Assembly: GCA_024224995.1 (NCBI GenBank)
Contig: JAAENB010000858.1
Coordinates: 1 to 28,978 of the forward strand
Source of the DNA: a bacterium
GTDB lineage: Bacteria; Spirochaetota; UBA4802; UBA5550
DNA: 28,978 nucleotides
Direction of reading: 5' to 3'
Below, one piece after another: positions 1 to 7,693 of the stretch. A program made the position numbers and the translations under genes. Numbering within the stretch: position 1 is the first letter of the stretch; each line of letters starts with the position of its first letter. The notes below the pieces were generated by a model. The model was not told the origin of the DNA. It did no database searches and worked only from the letters and a program-made list of their open reading frames with translations.

Positions 1-67
1 CATCTCCACAAACCCAACCCGGTATCACCACAGTTTCTGACCTATTTTTCCCGGCCATCCGGTGTCT

Positions 68-95
68 GAGCGGAGCCGAAGACCGGGGTCCGCTC
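68..95. repeat. GC-rich intergenic hairpin
   Basis: A 7-bp perfect stem (GAGCGGA at 68-74, TCCGCTC at 89-95) encloses a 14-nt GC-rich loop in the non-coding left edge of the window. The same GCGGA/TCCGC stem motif returns in the gaps near 10.36 kb and 26.27 kb. It may therefore belong to a small dispersed palindromic repeat family, or be the terminator of a gene cut off to the left. No T-run follows directly, so the terminator reading is weak. No gene is visible in 1-195. Confidence 0.4.
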
Positions 96-130
96 CTCTT
101 AAATAAATCACTTTCCAGGTGTTTTTTTGT

Positions 131-159
131 TTGCAGCTTTGAGCCGCGCGATGTATACT
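131..159 (+). promoter_or_regulatory. sigma-70-type promoter of the diguanylate cyclase gene
   Basis: TTGCAG (131-136) and TATACT (154-159) are separated by exactly 17 bp. They lie about 37 bp upstream of the cyclase start codon, which would give a leader of roughly 30 nt containing the AAGGGGGA ribosome binding site. Called from sequence match only. Confidence 0.55.
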
Positions 160-195
160 AACCCGGAGAAAGGCTTTAGTAAATAAGGGGGAACA

Positions 196-1239
196 ATGAC
201 TAATAATTCTTCAGATCCGAAATTACTGCTCAATGAGCTGGGCAGCCTGAGCGCGGCAATCGCCCATTCGCAGAGTGATCATACCATACTCTCCCAATCT
301 CTGGAAAAAATAAGCAATATATTGGAATTCGATTTAAGTATAATATACCGTGCCTCCAATGTTATTGGCAATATTCTCAATCTTGAAGTAGTAAAAATAT
401 ATGACCCCAATAATAAAAGGCCCGATCTCCGGGAAGGGAGAAAGCTGAGCATAGACCTGGAAAAACCGGAGAAAAAATTTATTAATGAGACAACAGCCTT
501 TAAAAATAAAAAAATTTCAGTAATAACCGTACCCGGAGCGGGCTGCGATATCGCAGATTTTATATATATTCCCGAGAGTATGGGAAAGGGATATCTTTTC
601 AGCTCTGACTATGTGACCGTAGAAAAAGATATCATGGACTATGAAAAATGGGCCTTTGAGATTATGTGCAATATGCTCAGCGCTTCAATAATGAAAAATT
701 TTTATGAAAAAAGATCAACCTATGACGCGTTGACTAAAATTTTTAACAGCGGAACAATTAAGAATAAGGTAAAGGATATCTTTGAAAAGCATAAAAGAGA
801 TGATACAATACGCGCGTCGGTTATTCTCAGTGATATTGATTATTTTAAAAGTGTCAATGATACTTACGGGCATTTACAGGGAGACGTAGTCCTTGAGGAA
901 TTTGCTTCTATTTTGTCGAGCCATTTAAGATCTGTTACGGGGAACGTGGGCCGCTATGGCGGTGAGGAGTTTTTGATTGTTCTGGAGAACGCCGATGCCG
1001 AGGCAGCCGGGCACGCGGCAGAAAGGATACGCCAAACAATAGAAGAGCATAAATTTAAAAAAATAGATGACTCAGGCAATATTATTAAAGATGAATTCTT
1101 AACCTTAACAGCCTCATTTGGTGTAGCATCACTGGGCAAAGGAAAAACCGCTGAAACCCCTGAAGAGCTTATTTCCAGGTCGGACCAGGCTCTGTACCGG
1201 GCAAAAGAATCGGGCCGGAACAGGGTTGCCGGAATCTAA
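196..1239 (+). CDS. GAF-like sensor diguanylate cyclase (GGDEF)
   Basis: The 347-residue protein ends in a complete GGDEF domain (about residues 185-345) with the active-site signature RYGGEEF (GGEEF at 255-259). The substrate-binding and metal stretches DIDYFKSVNDTYGH and FGVAS and the C-terminal DQALYRAKESGRNRV block are also present. Such domains condense two GTP into cyclic di-GMP. The N-terminal 20-165 region looks like a GAF-type sensor; no signal peptide or membrane span is visible, so it should be cytoplasmic. The usual inhibitory RxxD I-site five residues before GGEEF is absent (the local sequence is SVTGNVGRY), so product inhibition at that site is not expected. A strong AAGGGGGA ribosome binding site precedes the ATG. 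Its stop overlaps by 4 bp the stop of the convergent solute-binding protein gene. The GGDEF call is near certain; the GAF call is tentative. Confidence 0.93.
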   Translation: MTNNSSDPKLLLNELGSLSAAIAHSQSDHTILSQSLEKISNILEFDLSIIYRASNVIGNILNLEVVKIYDPNNKRPDLREGRKLSIDLEKPEKKFINETTAFKNKKISVITVPGAGCDIADFIYIPESMGKGYLFSSDYVTVEKDIMDYEKWAFEIMCNMLSASIMKNFYEKRSTYDALTKIFNSGTIKNKVKDIFEKHKRDDTIRASVILSDIDYFKSVNDTYGHLQGDVVLEEFASILSSHLRSVTGNVGRYGGEEFLIVLENADAEAAGHAAERIRQTIEEHKFKKIDDSGNIIKDEFLTLTASFGVASLGKGKTAETPEELISRSDQALYRAKESGRNRVAGI

Positions 1240-2003
1240 ATCCCGGGTTTTTTTATCCCGTATTTTTTCCAGATCTCGCGCAGCACTCCCGCCTTTTTCA
1301 TAGCCTTAAGGATCTTGTTCATTTCACCGGCTCCGGGTTTGCTGCCTTTCCGTATTAAAATTCTATGGTTGTATACCTGGTCCATTTTTTTGGAGATCAA
1401 TAATTTTTTTCTAACGCCGGGGTTTTGCGAAAGATACCGGCTTAAAAAAGACCTGGTAACTACGGCAATATCACCCCGGCCTCCCAATACCATTAAAATA
1501 CTACCCTTGTTGGAAGTAGTCAGCTGCATATTGAAATTTTTTCTTAAATACTTACTATCGCTGTTATACCCGGCAAATCCGTAATGATATCCTAAAATAC
1601 CGATCATTGTTTTATTTTTAAAATTCGAAAAAAAGCTTTCACCTCTACCGGGCTCTGCTAAAGCGATATAAACTTCTCCGCCTCGTAAAAAAACCTTGCT
1701 CATTTTAACAGGATATTTTCTCCACCCCCATGATTTACTTTCAAACATAATCATATTGAATTTATTATTGTTAAAAGCAAGGTACCGGCGTTTGGGTGAA
1801 GTAAAAACAAAATTGAAAGTATATTCTTTTTGGAATTTGTTCATTGCGTCTATTATATCGATAGTAATTCCTGAAACATTTCTTCCTTCTTTCTGTACAA
1901 AAGGAGGAAATTTATATCCGCCAACGGTTACTATGTCACCGGCAAATACCGGGCTAACACCAAATAAGCATAAGAATAGAAAAAAGATAATTGTTTTTTT
2001 CAT
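1236..2003 (-). CDS. periplasmic solute-binding protein, family 3 type
   Basis: The 255-residue product starts with a clear signal peptide (MKKTIIFFLFLCLFGVSPVFA, cut before GDIV). It continues as an amino-acid-binding-like fold (SBP_bac_3 type): a V-G-G-Y-x-F-P-P-F opening strand, a SPKRRYLAF segment, GILGYHYG at the lobe crossover, and a C-terminal KAMKKAGVLREIWKKYG helix typical of the family. The reading frame stays open upstream to 2105, but the ATG at 2003 is preferred: it has an AAGG motif upstream, begins the signal peptide, and lies downstream of a promoter whose start site would be near 2030. No ABC permease or ATPase gene is nearby, so it is an orphan binding protein, possibly a scavenging or sensing component; the ligand cannot be read from sequence. 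Confidence 0.85.
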   Translation of the reverse strand: MKKTIIFFLFLCLFGVSPVFAGDIVTVGGYKFPPFVQKEGRNVSGITIDIIDAMNKFQKEYTFNFVFTSPKRRYLAFNNNKFNMIMFESKSWGWRKYPVKMSKVFLRGGEVYIALAEPGRGESFFSNFKNKTMIGILGYHYGFAGYNSDSKYLRKNFNMQLTTSNKGSILMVLGGRGDIAVVTRSFLSRYLSQNPGVRKKLLISKKMDQVYNHRILIRKGSKPGAGEMNKILKAMKKAGVLREIWKKYGIKKPGI

Positions 2004-2036
2004 AATTGCAGCCTTGTAGTTATATTTCTTCATTAA

Positions 2037-2065
2037 ATAGTAACGTATATTTTGCAAAAGGTCAA
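2037..2065 (-). promoter_or_regulatory. promoter of the solute-binding protein gene
   Basis: On the minus strand TTGACC (2065-2060) is followed after 17 bp by TACTAT (2042-2037). The predicted start site near 2030 leaves a short leader and rules out the longer upstream starts of this reading frame. Confidence 0.5.
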
Positions 2066-2083
2066 TAAATTTTTTTATGCCAG

Positions 2084-2944
2084 TCAAGGCCCTGACGGGG
2101 GCCACTCACCGGAAATAGTGAATATTTTATAAAAGAATCTGTATACCAGGACAAATTGATTATCATTCGCGGCAACCGGTAGTTCTTCACATTCTATTTC
2201 GGTGTCATTAATTTTAAACGGTTGGGCCGGTTCCCATGCTATAGTGAAACCATCCTCGTTTCGATTGATTTGACCAAAACAGTAATATAGTTTTCCCGAA
2301 ACAGTATGAAAGGCAATAATACGGTACTGCTGATCCAGGGCAATTGAAAGATCAGAGCTTTTCTCGGGGTCAACGGGATATACCTCTTCGGTGGGGGCCA
2401 CAACGGTTCCATTACGGAAGTCCTCTGTACGCGAGACAGCGGTGTAAAATGTTCCCGAAAGGGAGTCTCTCCGTCCTACGATTGTATAACTTCTGTTATG
2501 CGTTAACGATGGGCCTCTTTGTTCGCAGGAGTCCGTACCTGTGGCGTATAGCTCATTATCGGAACCATTATTAAGAATAAGATAACGGGATAAGCCTTCG
2601 TCATTTGCCAGACCATTCAAAATAAAACGGCATGGAGCAGGTTGATGCTTCAATATCCGGGCAGGCCCGTAATTTTTTGTACTGCCATACCCGATATAAC
2701 AGTAATCCTGTCCCGATTCATTCCATATTTGTAATGACGTAACAGCTTTTGCCGGTAATCCGCTAAATTCTATTGGGTTGTTTTCTAATTTTTTTGGATA
2801 TATCGCCATCCCGTTTAACCCCCCATTTGACATCCTTGAATCGGAAAATGAAACGCTCATAAACAAAACTGCAATAAAAATAATCCATCTTTTTATTTTA
2901 ATTCCCCCCGGGGGGCGGTTTTGGGACCAATCTTTTCGGTCCAT
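2084..2944 (-). CDS. exported protein of unknown function, start codon uncertain
   Basis: I do not recognise this family. After a hydrophobic segment, the roughly 250-residue body is rich in short beta-type stretches (LQIWNESGQDYCYIGYGS, SRYLILNNGSDNELYATG, TFYTAVSRTEDF, RIIAFHTVSGKLYYCFG), suggesting a beta-propeller or other all-beta exported domain. The start is a puzzle. The ATG used here (2944) and the GTG at 2983 both put about 15-30 charged residues before the hydrophobic stretch and have no good ribosome binding site. An ATA codon at 2896-2894 sits six bases after a GGGGGGA stretch and would begin an ideal signal peptide, (M)KRWIIFIAVLFMSVSFS. Either the start is non-standard or an ATG has mutated. 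The 12-bp palindrome of six C and six G at 2904-2915 is also prone to sequence error. The stop lies 18 bp upstream of the promoter of the next minus-strand gene. Confidence 0.6.
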   Translation of the reverse strand: MDRKDWSQNRPPGGIKIKRWIIFIAVLFMSVSFSDSRMSNGGLNGMAIYPKKLENNPIEFSGLPAKAVTSLQIWNESGQDYCYIGYGSTKNYGPARILKHQPAPCRFILNGLANDEGLSRYLILNNGSDNELYATGTDSCEQRGPSLTHNRSYTIVGRRDSLSGTFYTAVSRTEDFRNGTVVAPTEEVYPVDPEKSSDLSIALDQQYRIIAFHTVSGKLYYCFGQINRNEDGFTIAWEPAQPFKINDTEIECEELPVAANDNQFVLVYRFFYKIFTISGEWPPSGP

Positions 2945-3015
2945 TTCAAAAATGGCACCGATATCATTCCGGTCCTGGGTCACCAGGCAAAGATTATTGA
3001 AATTGTAAACAATGG

Positions 3016-3045
3016 TCGCCCCGGAAAGATGGGCGCGATTTTTTT
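3016..3045 (+). terminator. orphan terminator-like hairpin
   Basis: A short CGCCC/GGGCG stem (3017-3021 and 3031-3035) is followed by a run of seven T (3039-3045), as in a rho-independent terminator read on the plus strand. No plus-strand gene ends here. It sits between the divergent start of the exported protein at 2084-2944 and the promoter at 3058, so it would only stop antisense or read-through transcription. Confidence 0.4.
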
Positions 3046-3057
3046 AACAAAAAAAAA

Positions 3058-3086
3058 TTGACATCTTGGTTTCTGTGTTTAATAAT
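3058..3086 (+). promoter_or_regulatory. promoter of the 3126 gene
   Basis: A perfect TTGACA (3058-3063) is followed after 17 bp by AATAAT (3081-3086); the overlapping TAATAA at 3080-3085 with a 16-bp spacer is an equal alternative. The start codon is 40 bp downstream. Confidence 0.55.
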
Positions 3087-3125
3087 AATAATGCAAAATT
3101 TATATTATGATAAGGAGAATGCATC

Positions 3126-4094
3126 ATGGCGTTAGATAAATATTCAAAAAATGTCCACAAAAATAGATTTTCCATAATTCTTTTGGTAATCCTTTTTTTT
3201 TCATTGGGTTTCGTGGGTTACCATAGCTTATCAGCTGCGATTGCACCCTCGGTAGTTGAACGAAAGTTTAGAAGCATGGGTGACGCTCCTAGTGGGATTT
3301 TCTTAAGAGGCTACAGTGAGATGAAGAATATGGTATTGACCCTCAAGAATTGTTACAAAGAGAGTGATTTTAAGTTAGTGGACCATGATTTTAGTAATAT
3401 GTCTCATACCTATATTCGTAAAGATATGGTTCAGAAACCTTTCGGAGCGCTGAGGTTTGGTTTCCTTTATGATGTGGGAATTGCCGCCAAATATATAGTT
3501 TTTAGTACCTACTATAGAGAAGATCCAAAAGATGAAAAAGCAAGACCTGAAATATATCCCTCTGACATGCAGCTGCCCAAGCTACATTTTCACACACCTA
3601 TAGCAAAAATGAGGAAAAAAGTTACGATGAATGGTAACCTGTCAGTATGGATGAAAAGACGATCAAGGCCTGACCAGCTTCTCATGACTTATGATAAAAA
3701 CTTTAGGATGTCAGATGTTCAGGGGTTGCTGAATCAAATGGTTGAGGAACAACGACAAAGTAAAATCGCTTCAAGGAAGAAGGCAATATGGAAGGAGTGG
3801 AACGAGGTACAGACATACTCTTTACCCTGTGAAGCTTACGCCGGTGTATTTTATACGTATGACATTGAGACGAGGAAAAGTGCTCCTAAAAAAGATAAGA
3901 AAGTTTTATTTGATTTCATTGAGGAGAATATTTCCCCACTTTGGAGGCAGAAGATTGATTCAACCGGCGCTGGTGTGGGCGTCTTTAAGTATACATGGCC
4001 TAAAAAACGGGGTGCTAAAACAGTGGTGGAACTCAAAAAAGGGGCGAATGCTAATGTATCTAAGCTTGATTTCATTGTATCAATAAAAGACTAA
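3126..4094 (+). CDS. membrane-anchored or exported protein of unknown function
   Basis: The 322-residue protein has a basic N-terminus and one hydrophobic segment (about residues 15-40, FSIILLVILFFSLGFVGYHS) that can serve as an uncleaved anchor or signal peptide. It is followed by a soluble, strongly basic domain with many K and R residues (for example KMRKKVTMNGN, KRRSRPDQ, RKKAIWKEW). I recognise no family or catalytic motif. AAGGAG lies 8-9 nt before the ATG, a very good ribosome binding site. The gene is bracketed by its own promoter and the terminator at 4119-4157, so it appears to be transcribed alone. Confidence 0.75.
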   Translation: MALDKYSKNVHKNRFSIILLVILFFSLGFVGYHSLSAAIAPSVVERKFRSMGDAPSGIFLRGYSEMKNMVLTLKNCYKESDFKLVDHDFSNMSHTYIRKDMVQKPFGALRFGFLYDVGIAAKYIVFSTYYREDPKDEKARPEIYPSDMQLPKLHFHTPIAKMRKKVTMNGNLSVWMKRRSRPDQLLMTYDKNFRMSDVQGLLNQMVEEQRQSKIASRKKAIWKEWNEVQTYSLPCEAYAGVFYTYDIETRKSAPKKDKKVLFDFIEENISPLWRQKIDSTGAGVGVFKYTWPKKRGAKTVVELKKGANANVSKLDFIVSIKD

Positions 4095-4118
4095 TAACAA
4101 AAGTAATTTCAACCACTA

Positions 4119-4157
4119 AAAAAGTCCCCCAACCCAAATAAACCCGGGGGACTTTTT
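4119..4157. terminator. bidirectional rho-independent terminator
   Basis: Perfect 12-bp arms AAAAAGTCCCCC (4119-4130) and GGGGGACTTTTT (4146-4157) enclose a 15-nt loop. The A/T ends give a U-tract in both directions. It separates the convergent 3126-4094 gene and the minus-strand remnant that ends at 4159. Confidence 0.85.
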
Positions 4158-4158
4158 A

Positions 4159-4526
4159 TCACGCCAGAGTTTCTCTGAAAATTTGCTGCCAATCGGGGCG
4201 GTATATCTTCCCTATGGGCTTCCAGGTTCCGGTGATATACTTATCTGGCGCTAAATAATTCGTTTCCGTGAGCGTTACCGACGATGCCGGTTTAATCTTA
4301 TTATAATCTTCCAGGATTTGACCTAAATCGGCGCCTTGTCCATCATCATCAAGTGTAAAGCAGCTGCCCGGCAGATATTCATCGTAGTAACTTTCCAGCT
4401 CGTCAATGTTGTTGAATTTAACGGTTTTGGTTTCCCATGTGTCCTCGGGAGCCTCTTCGCCATCCACCAGGTAGCCTTCGTTTCAGAACGACTCCACCCC
4501 GGAGGGAGTTTATATAGTATTTTCAA
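4159..4526 (-). pseudogene. small acidic protein gene with an apparent 1-nt frameshift
   Basis: Two minus-strand frames join into one plausible protein. The upstream frame (from a TTG at 4526) gives LKILYKLPPGWSRSE; the downstream frame gives NEGYLVDGEEAPEDTWETK and runs to the stop at 4159, with an acidic middle (LESYYDEYLPG, LDDDGQGADLG) and a tryptophan-containing tail (TGTWKPIGKIYRPDWQQIF). Adding one A to the AAA run at 4481-4483 fuses them into about 122 residues without a stop. As it stands, only a GTG at 4467 could start the 102-residue downstream part, and it has no ribosome binding site. I do not recognise the family. This is either a recent inactivating deletion or a sequencing or assembly error. 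Confidence 0.6.
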
Positions 4527-4570
4527 TTTATGAGCGTCAAAAAATAGAACATGATTTTTTCTCCATTATT

Positions 4571-4599
4571 ATGTCATTTTTTGCAAAAAAAGGTGACAT
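4571..4599. promoter_or_regulatory. operator-like palindrome over the -35 box
   Basis: ATGTCA (4571-4576) and TGACAT (4594-4599) form an inverted repeat around the inner near-palindrome TTTTTTGCAAAAAA (4577-4590). It covers the -35 hexamer of the promoter at 4593-4621, which is where a repressor would be expected to bind. Two smaller palindromic boxes of similar look, TTTGTACAAA (4688-4697) and TTTTGTGCAAAA (4713-4724), lie in the leader before the lipoprotein gene. The regulator is unknown. Confidence 0.45.
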
Positions 4600-4621
4600 T
4601 CTCCAAAAAATGTATTATATT
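4593..4621 (+). promoter_or_regulatory. promoter of the four-gene phospholipase-like operon
   Basis: GTGACA (4593-4598) and TATATT (4616-4621) are 17 bp apart. The leader would be about 120 nt, A/T-rich, and ends in an AAGGGAG ribosome binding site shortly before the ATG at 4749. No other promoter is evident before 10.3 kb, which fits a single transcript for the four coupled genes. Confidence 0.5.
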
Positions 4622-4748
4622 GCATATATATACACCCCCAAAATATCGTCCGGATGGTTTACGATGAGAAAGATATAAAAAATTTAATTTGTACAAAAAT
4701 AAAAAAAAATAATTTTGTGCAAAAATCTATAAGGGAGTCAAAGAAAGC

Positions 4749-7025
4749 ATGTATTTAAAAAAAATCAGCGCTGCTTGTATTATGACGGCATTATTATTTG
4801 CCATCTATTCATGTAACGGCAGTGGAACTACAAACGATCCTGAGCCCGAAACCGGCAATATAACCGGTACGGTTTACAGTGAAAGTACAGGCAATTCAAT
4901 TGCGAACGTTAAGGTCTCGGCCGATAATCGAGGCAGTGTTTACACAACAACAACCAATGAAAGCGGAGAATTTTCTCTGGACGTTGGAACAGTCACGCGC
5001 GGAGAGGGGCTCAATGTTCACTTCTCAGAGAATAATTTTGAGAACGGAACCAGGGCAGCCCTGTTTGAATTAGCCAATCTCAGGGTAGCGCTTGGAAAAA
5101 TCAGCCTCACCGACAGCGGCACCAATGAAGCACGAACAATCACCGGAACGGTTCTGGATAGCTTTGGAAATACCGGTCTCGCAGGAGTTCAGGTTAGTGT
5201 TCAGAATTCGAATAATGAAACAATCACCGCCGTTAGCGGCAGTGACGGAACCTTCGAACTTTCGGGAACATATTTTTCCATTGGCAGCTCGTACGCGGTT
5301 ACCCTGGAAAAAGAATATTATATTACCGAATCATCGGTATCCGTAACCATAGAGGGTGGCAGCAATGTTATAACAAACAACCCGGTACACCTCTATTTAA
5401 ATCATGGAACAATAACCGGGATTGTACAGGATGATGATACGGGCAATGCCTTAGCCGGAGCAACAGCCTCAGTCGTCGACAGCAACGGCGATACTGTAAC
5501 AGCAAACACCGACAGCAGCGGCGCCTTCACTCTTACGGGGAACTATTTTTACCTGGGTACCACATACTCCGTTGCCGTAACAAAAGCAAACTACCGCGCA
5601 GGCGCGAGCACTGTGCAAATGGAACTCACCGGCGAGAACACCATGGCAGGCAGCCCCTTGAAACTCTATATCGATGCTCAAATCGCGGGAACAGTTCAGG
5701 GCGAAAATGGGGAGGTCATCGCGGGAGTTCAGGTTGAAGCGAAAGACTCAAGCGGGACAACGCTCGACGCGGCAGCAACAGGCAGTGACGGAACTTTTTC
5801 CGTAACCAGTACCGCTTTTCAGAAAAACGCTCAGTACGAACTGACCTTTACTTCGGAAGATTATGAAACCCTGGTTCAAACGTCGGCAGTACTTGACGCC
5901 GGTGAAAACGGGTTTGGTACAATAACCCTGAATGAGAAAACGCGGCTTGGACATACCATCACGGGAACGGTAGTTGACTGGCGGGACAACACTATTAAAA
6001 TTCCTGCCTCAGTTTCAATTACCGATATGAGCAATGTAACCAGGACCGCAACCTGCGACGCGCAGGGAGCTTTTACGGTTACCGGGGATTTTATGAGCGG
6101 CGAGACCTATACTCTTGAGACCTCATACACCGGGTATACCGGGCTAACAGATGTTGATAAAAACACTACAGCGGTCTCTATTCTTGTTTCGTCACCGCAA
6201 AATATAGGGAATGTATACCTCTATCCCATTGGTATTTACGCCGAGGTAAACGGAAGTTCTCTGTCATTCGGCACTGATGTTAAACAGAGCCATGAAAAAT
6301 TTCTTACGGGGAAAAGCGGTTTTACTCTTTCGGGCCGGAATTCCGCGAATTTAAATACAGCATCTTCTTTTTATATTCATGTTGATGATAAAGAAAATAT
6401 ACTGCCCTCAGCTCCGGGGGGAGTTCATTCATCCCTCATCGTAGCTAATGGGGAGAAGGCCCAGGGAGCGGTTTCAAACGGCATTCTTGGCGATAGCCGA
6501 ACCTCCTCTCTGAATATGACAAACTCCGTCATGTACCACTTCTATGCGGCGGGTTCCGGGGATTTTGTTTTATCAACCTCCGGATCAACAAACACGGTCC
6601 TGACGTTATACAACAGCGCCGGATCAACTCTCGCGACCGACGACAACAGCGGAGATGACACAAACGCGAAGATTACGGCCGCCATAAGTTCCGCGGGCTG
6701 GTATTTCGTAAAAGTCTCGGGGTATGATGATAACACCTACGGTTCCTTTGAACTGACCGCGACCGGTTCCGATGGAGCTTCCGGAGGCACCGGCAGCTGG
6801 AGCACCGATGACCTTATTCTTTCCTGGTACAGCAATACGGATAAAGTAATCTATATTGCCGGGAACAATGAAAGCGGTTCCAGCGGGTCCGTACAAATCG
6901 ATACCATGGACGGGAGAGCGGGTATTGCCCGGGGATTTTTCTCAGGGACGCTTCGGGCTGTTACCAGCGCTGGCGGCACTGTTCCCGTAAGCAATGGTTA
7001 TTTTAATATCATCAGGAGTGAATAA
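4749..7025 (+). CDS. surface lipoprotein with five carboxypeptidase-regulatory-like repeats and a PPC domain
   Basis: The 758-residue protein begins with a lipoprotein signal peptide; the lipobox is AIYSC, lipid-attachment Cys22, a relaxed form with Tyr at -2. Five repeats of a beta-sandwich domain (carboxypeptidase regulatory-like) start with I-[TA]-G-[TI]-V at about residues 38, 131, 222, 312 and 404. Each closes with a G-x-F strand such as GSDGTFELSG, SSGAFTLTG or AQGAFTVTG. Residues 590-673 match a bacterial pre-peptidase C-terminal (PPC) domain: MYHFYAAGSGDFVLSTSG, TLYNSAGSTLATDDNSG, GWYFVKVSGYDD. Such arrays usually act as extended stalks or adhesive modules outside the cell. It is the first gene of a tightly coupled operon: its stop TAA overlaps the next ATG by one base and its 3' end carries that gene's AGGAG site. 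A function as anchor or partner of the secreted enzyme two genes down is inference. Confidence 0.87.
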   Translation: MYLKKISAACIMTALLFAIYSCNGSGTTNDPEPETGNITGTVYSESTGNSIANVKVSADNRGSVYTTTTNESGEFSLDVGTVTRGEGLNVHFSENNFENGTRAALFELANLRVALGKISLTDSGTNEARTITGTVLDSFGNTGLAGVQVSVQNSNNETITAVSGSDGTFELSGTYFSIGSSYAVTLEKEYYITESSVSVTIEGGSNVITNNPVHLYLNHGTITGIVQDDDTGNALAGATASVVDSNGDTVTANTDSSGAFTLTGNYFYLGTTYSVAVTKANYRAGASTVQMELTGENTMAGSPLKLYIDAQIAGTVQGENGEVIAGVQVEAKDSSGTTLDAAATGSDGTFSVTSTAFQKNAQYELTFTSEDYETLVQTSAVLDAGENGFGTITLNEKTRLGHTITGTVVDWRDNTIKIPASVSITDMSNVTRTATCDAQGAFTVTGDFMSGETYTLETSYTGYTGLTDVDKNTTAVSILVSSPQNIGNVYLYPIGIYAEVNGSSLSFGTDVKQSHEKFLTGKSGFTLSGRNSANLNTASSFYIHVDDKENILPSAPGGVHSSLIVANGEKAQGAVSNGILGDSRTSSLNMTNSVMYHFYAAGSGDFVLSTSGSTNTVLTLYNSAGSTLATDDNSGDDTNAKITAAISSAGWYFVKVSGYDDNTYGSFELTATGSDGASGGTGSWSTDDLILSWYSNTDKVIYIAGNNESGSSGSVQIDTMDGRAGIARGFFSGTLRAVTSAGGTVPVSNGYFNIIRSE

Positions 7026-7693
7026 TGATTTCTATAAAATATATTTTTAAAACGTTTTTATGCGTACTTGCCCTGTTTGTTTTTATGGTGAGTGCCGGCG
7101 CGGAAGAGCCCGCCCCGGGTACCATTTCCATGACCCTGGGAGACTCAGCGTATACCTTTAATAACAACATGGTAAGCTGTATTGAAACCCTGGATAACGG
7201 AAATAAACGGATTACTATTGGCCTCTCCGACAGGGAGCAAAAGGTTGAACTGATGATCACTATAGATTGCAGTGCTAAGGCCATTACCGGTGAGCAGCAT
7301 TTAAACACGACCTATAATAACATTATGATCATGTTTAAAAGCAGCAAGGGGAACTTCGTTGTTATTCCCCCGGTTAGAATGGCTAAAAGTGAGTCCATTA
7401 ACTATATTGAAAAAAACAGCAGGAAGGGCAAAAGAAAATTCCGAAAACGGAAAGCCCGCTGGCACGGCATGAGGCGGGGTGAGCGCCTGGCCTCGGGAAA
7501 AGGAATTATACGCCACGGGCAAATGAAGGATAAGACTTTTTCCATGGTCCTTGTTCCGGTCGTGGAAAACGGTTCCGTTACGGAACTGAAAGGAACTTTT
7601 TCCGGGTTAGTGCGGGCCGGGAAGAATAACTTTCAACGAGGACAATACATTAATATCAAGAACGGAAAATTTCATGTGGAGGTGGCACGATAA
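7025..7693 (+). CDS. small exported beta-rich protein with a highly basic insert
   Basis: The 222-residue product has a signal peptide (hydrophobic FLCVLALFVFMVSA, cut after AGA near residue 26). Two beta-rich segments follow: residues 33-118 (ISMTLGDSAYTF to FVVIPPV) and 170-222, ending GTFSGLVRAG, QYINIKNGKFHVEV. This arrangement recalls small lipocalin-like or DUF6252-like exported proteins, but I cannot name the family. Between them, residues 130-165 form a very basic stretch (KNSRKGKRKFRKRKARWHG, then MRRGERLASGKG) with 13 Lys/Arg in residues 133-154. The start overlaps the upstream stop (TAATG), and the stop likewise overlaps the next ATG, so translation is coupled. A charge-driven interaction with lipid head groups, nucleic acid or the acidic neighbour proteins is possible but unproven. 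Confidence 0.8.
   Translation: MISIKYIFKTFLCVLALFVFMVSAGAEEPAPGTISMTLGDSAYTFNNNMVSCIETLDNGNKRITIGLSDREQKVELMITIDCSAKAITGEQHLNTTYNNIMIMFKSSKGNFVVIPPVRMAKSESINYIEKNSRKGKRKFRKRKARWHGMRRGERLASGKGIIRHGQMKDKTFSMVLVPVVENGSVTELKGTFSGLVRAGKNNFQRGQYINIKNGKFHVEVAR

Noticed and set aside
1..130. Gene fragment at the left edge
   Set aside because: No frame with coding character could be followed to the edge.
4336..4533. Plus-strand frame of 65 codons over the frameshifted small gene
   Set aside because: Low-quality antisense frame; the minus-strand reading gives the coherent protein.
5000..6200. Tandem DNA repeat or CRISPR-like array in the repeat lipoprotein gene
   Set aside because: The repetition is at protein-domain level (about 90 residues per unit) and the DNA copies are too divergent for an array.
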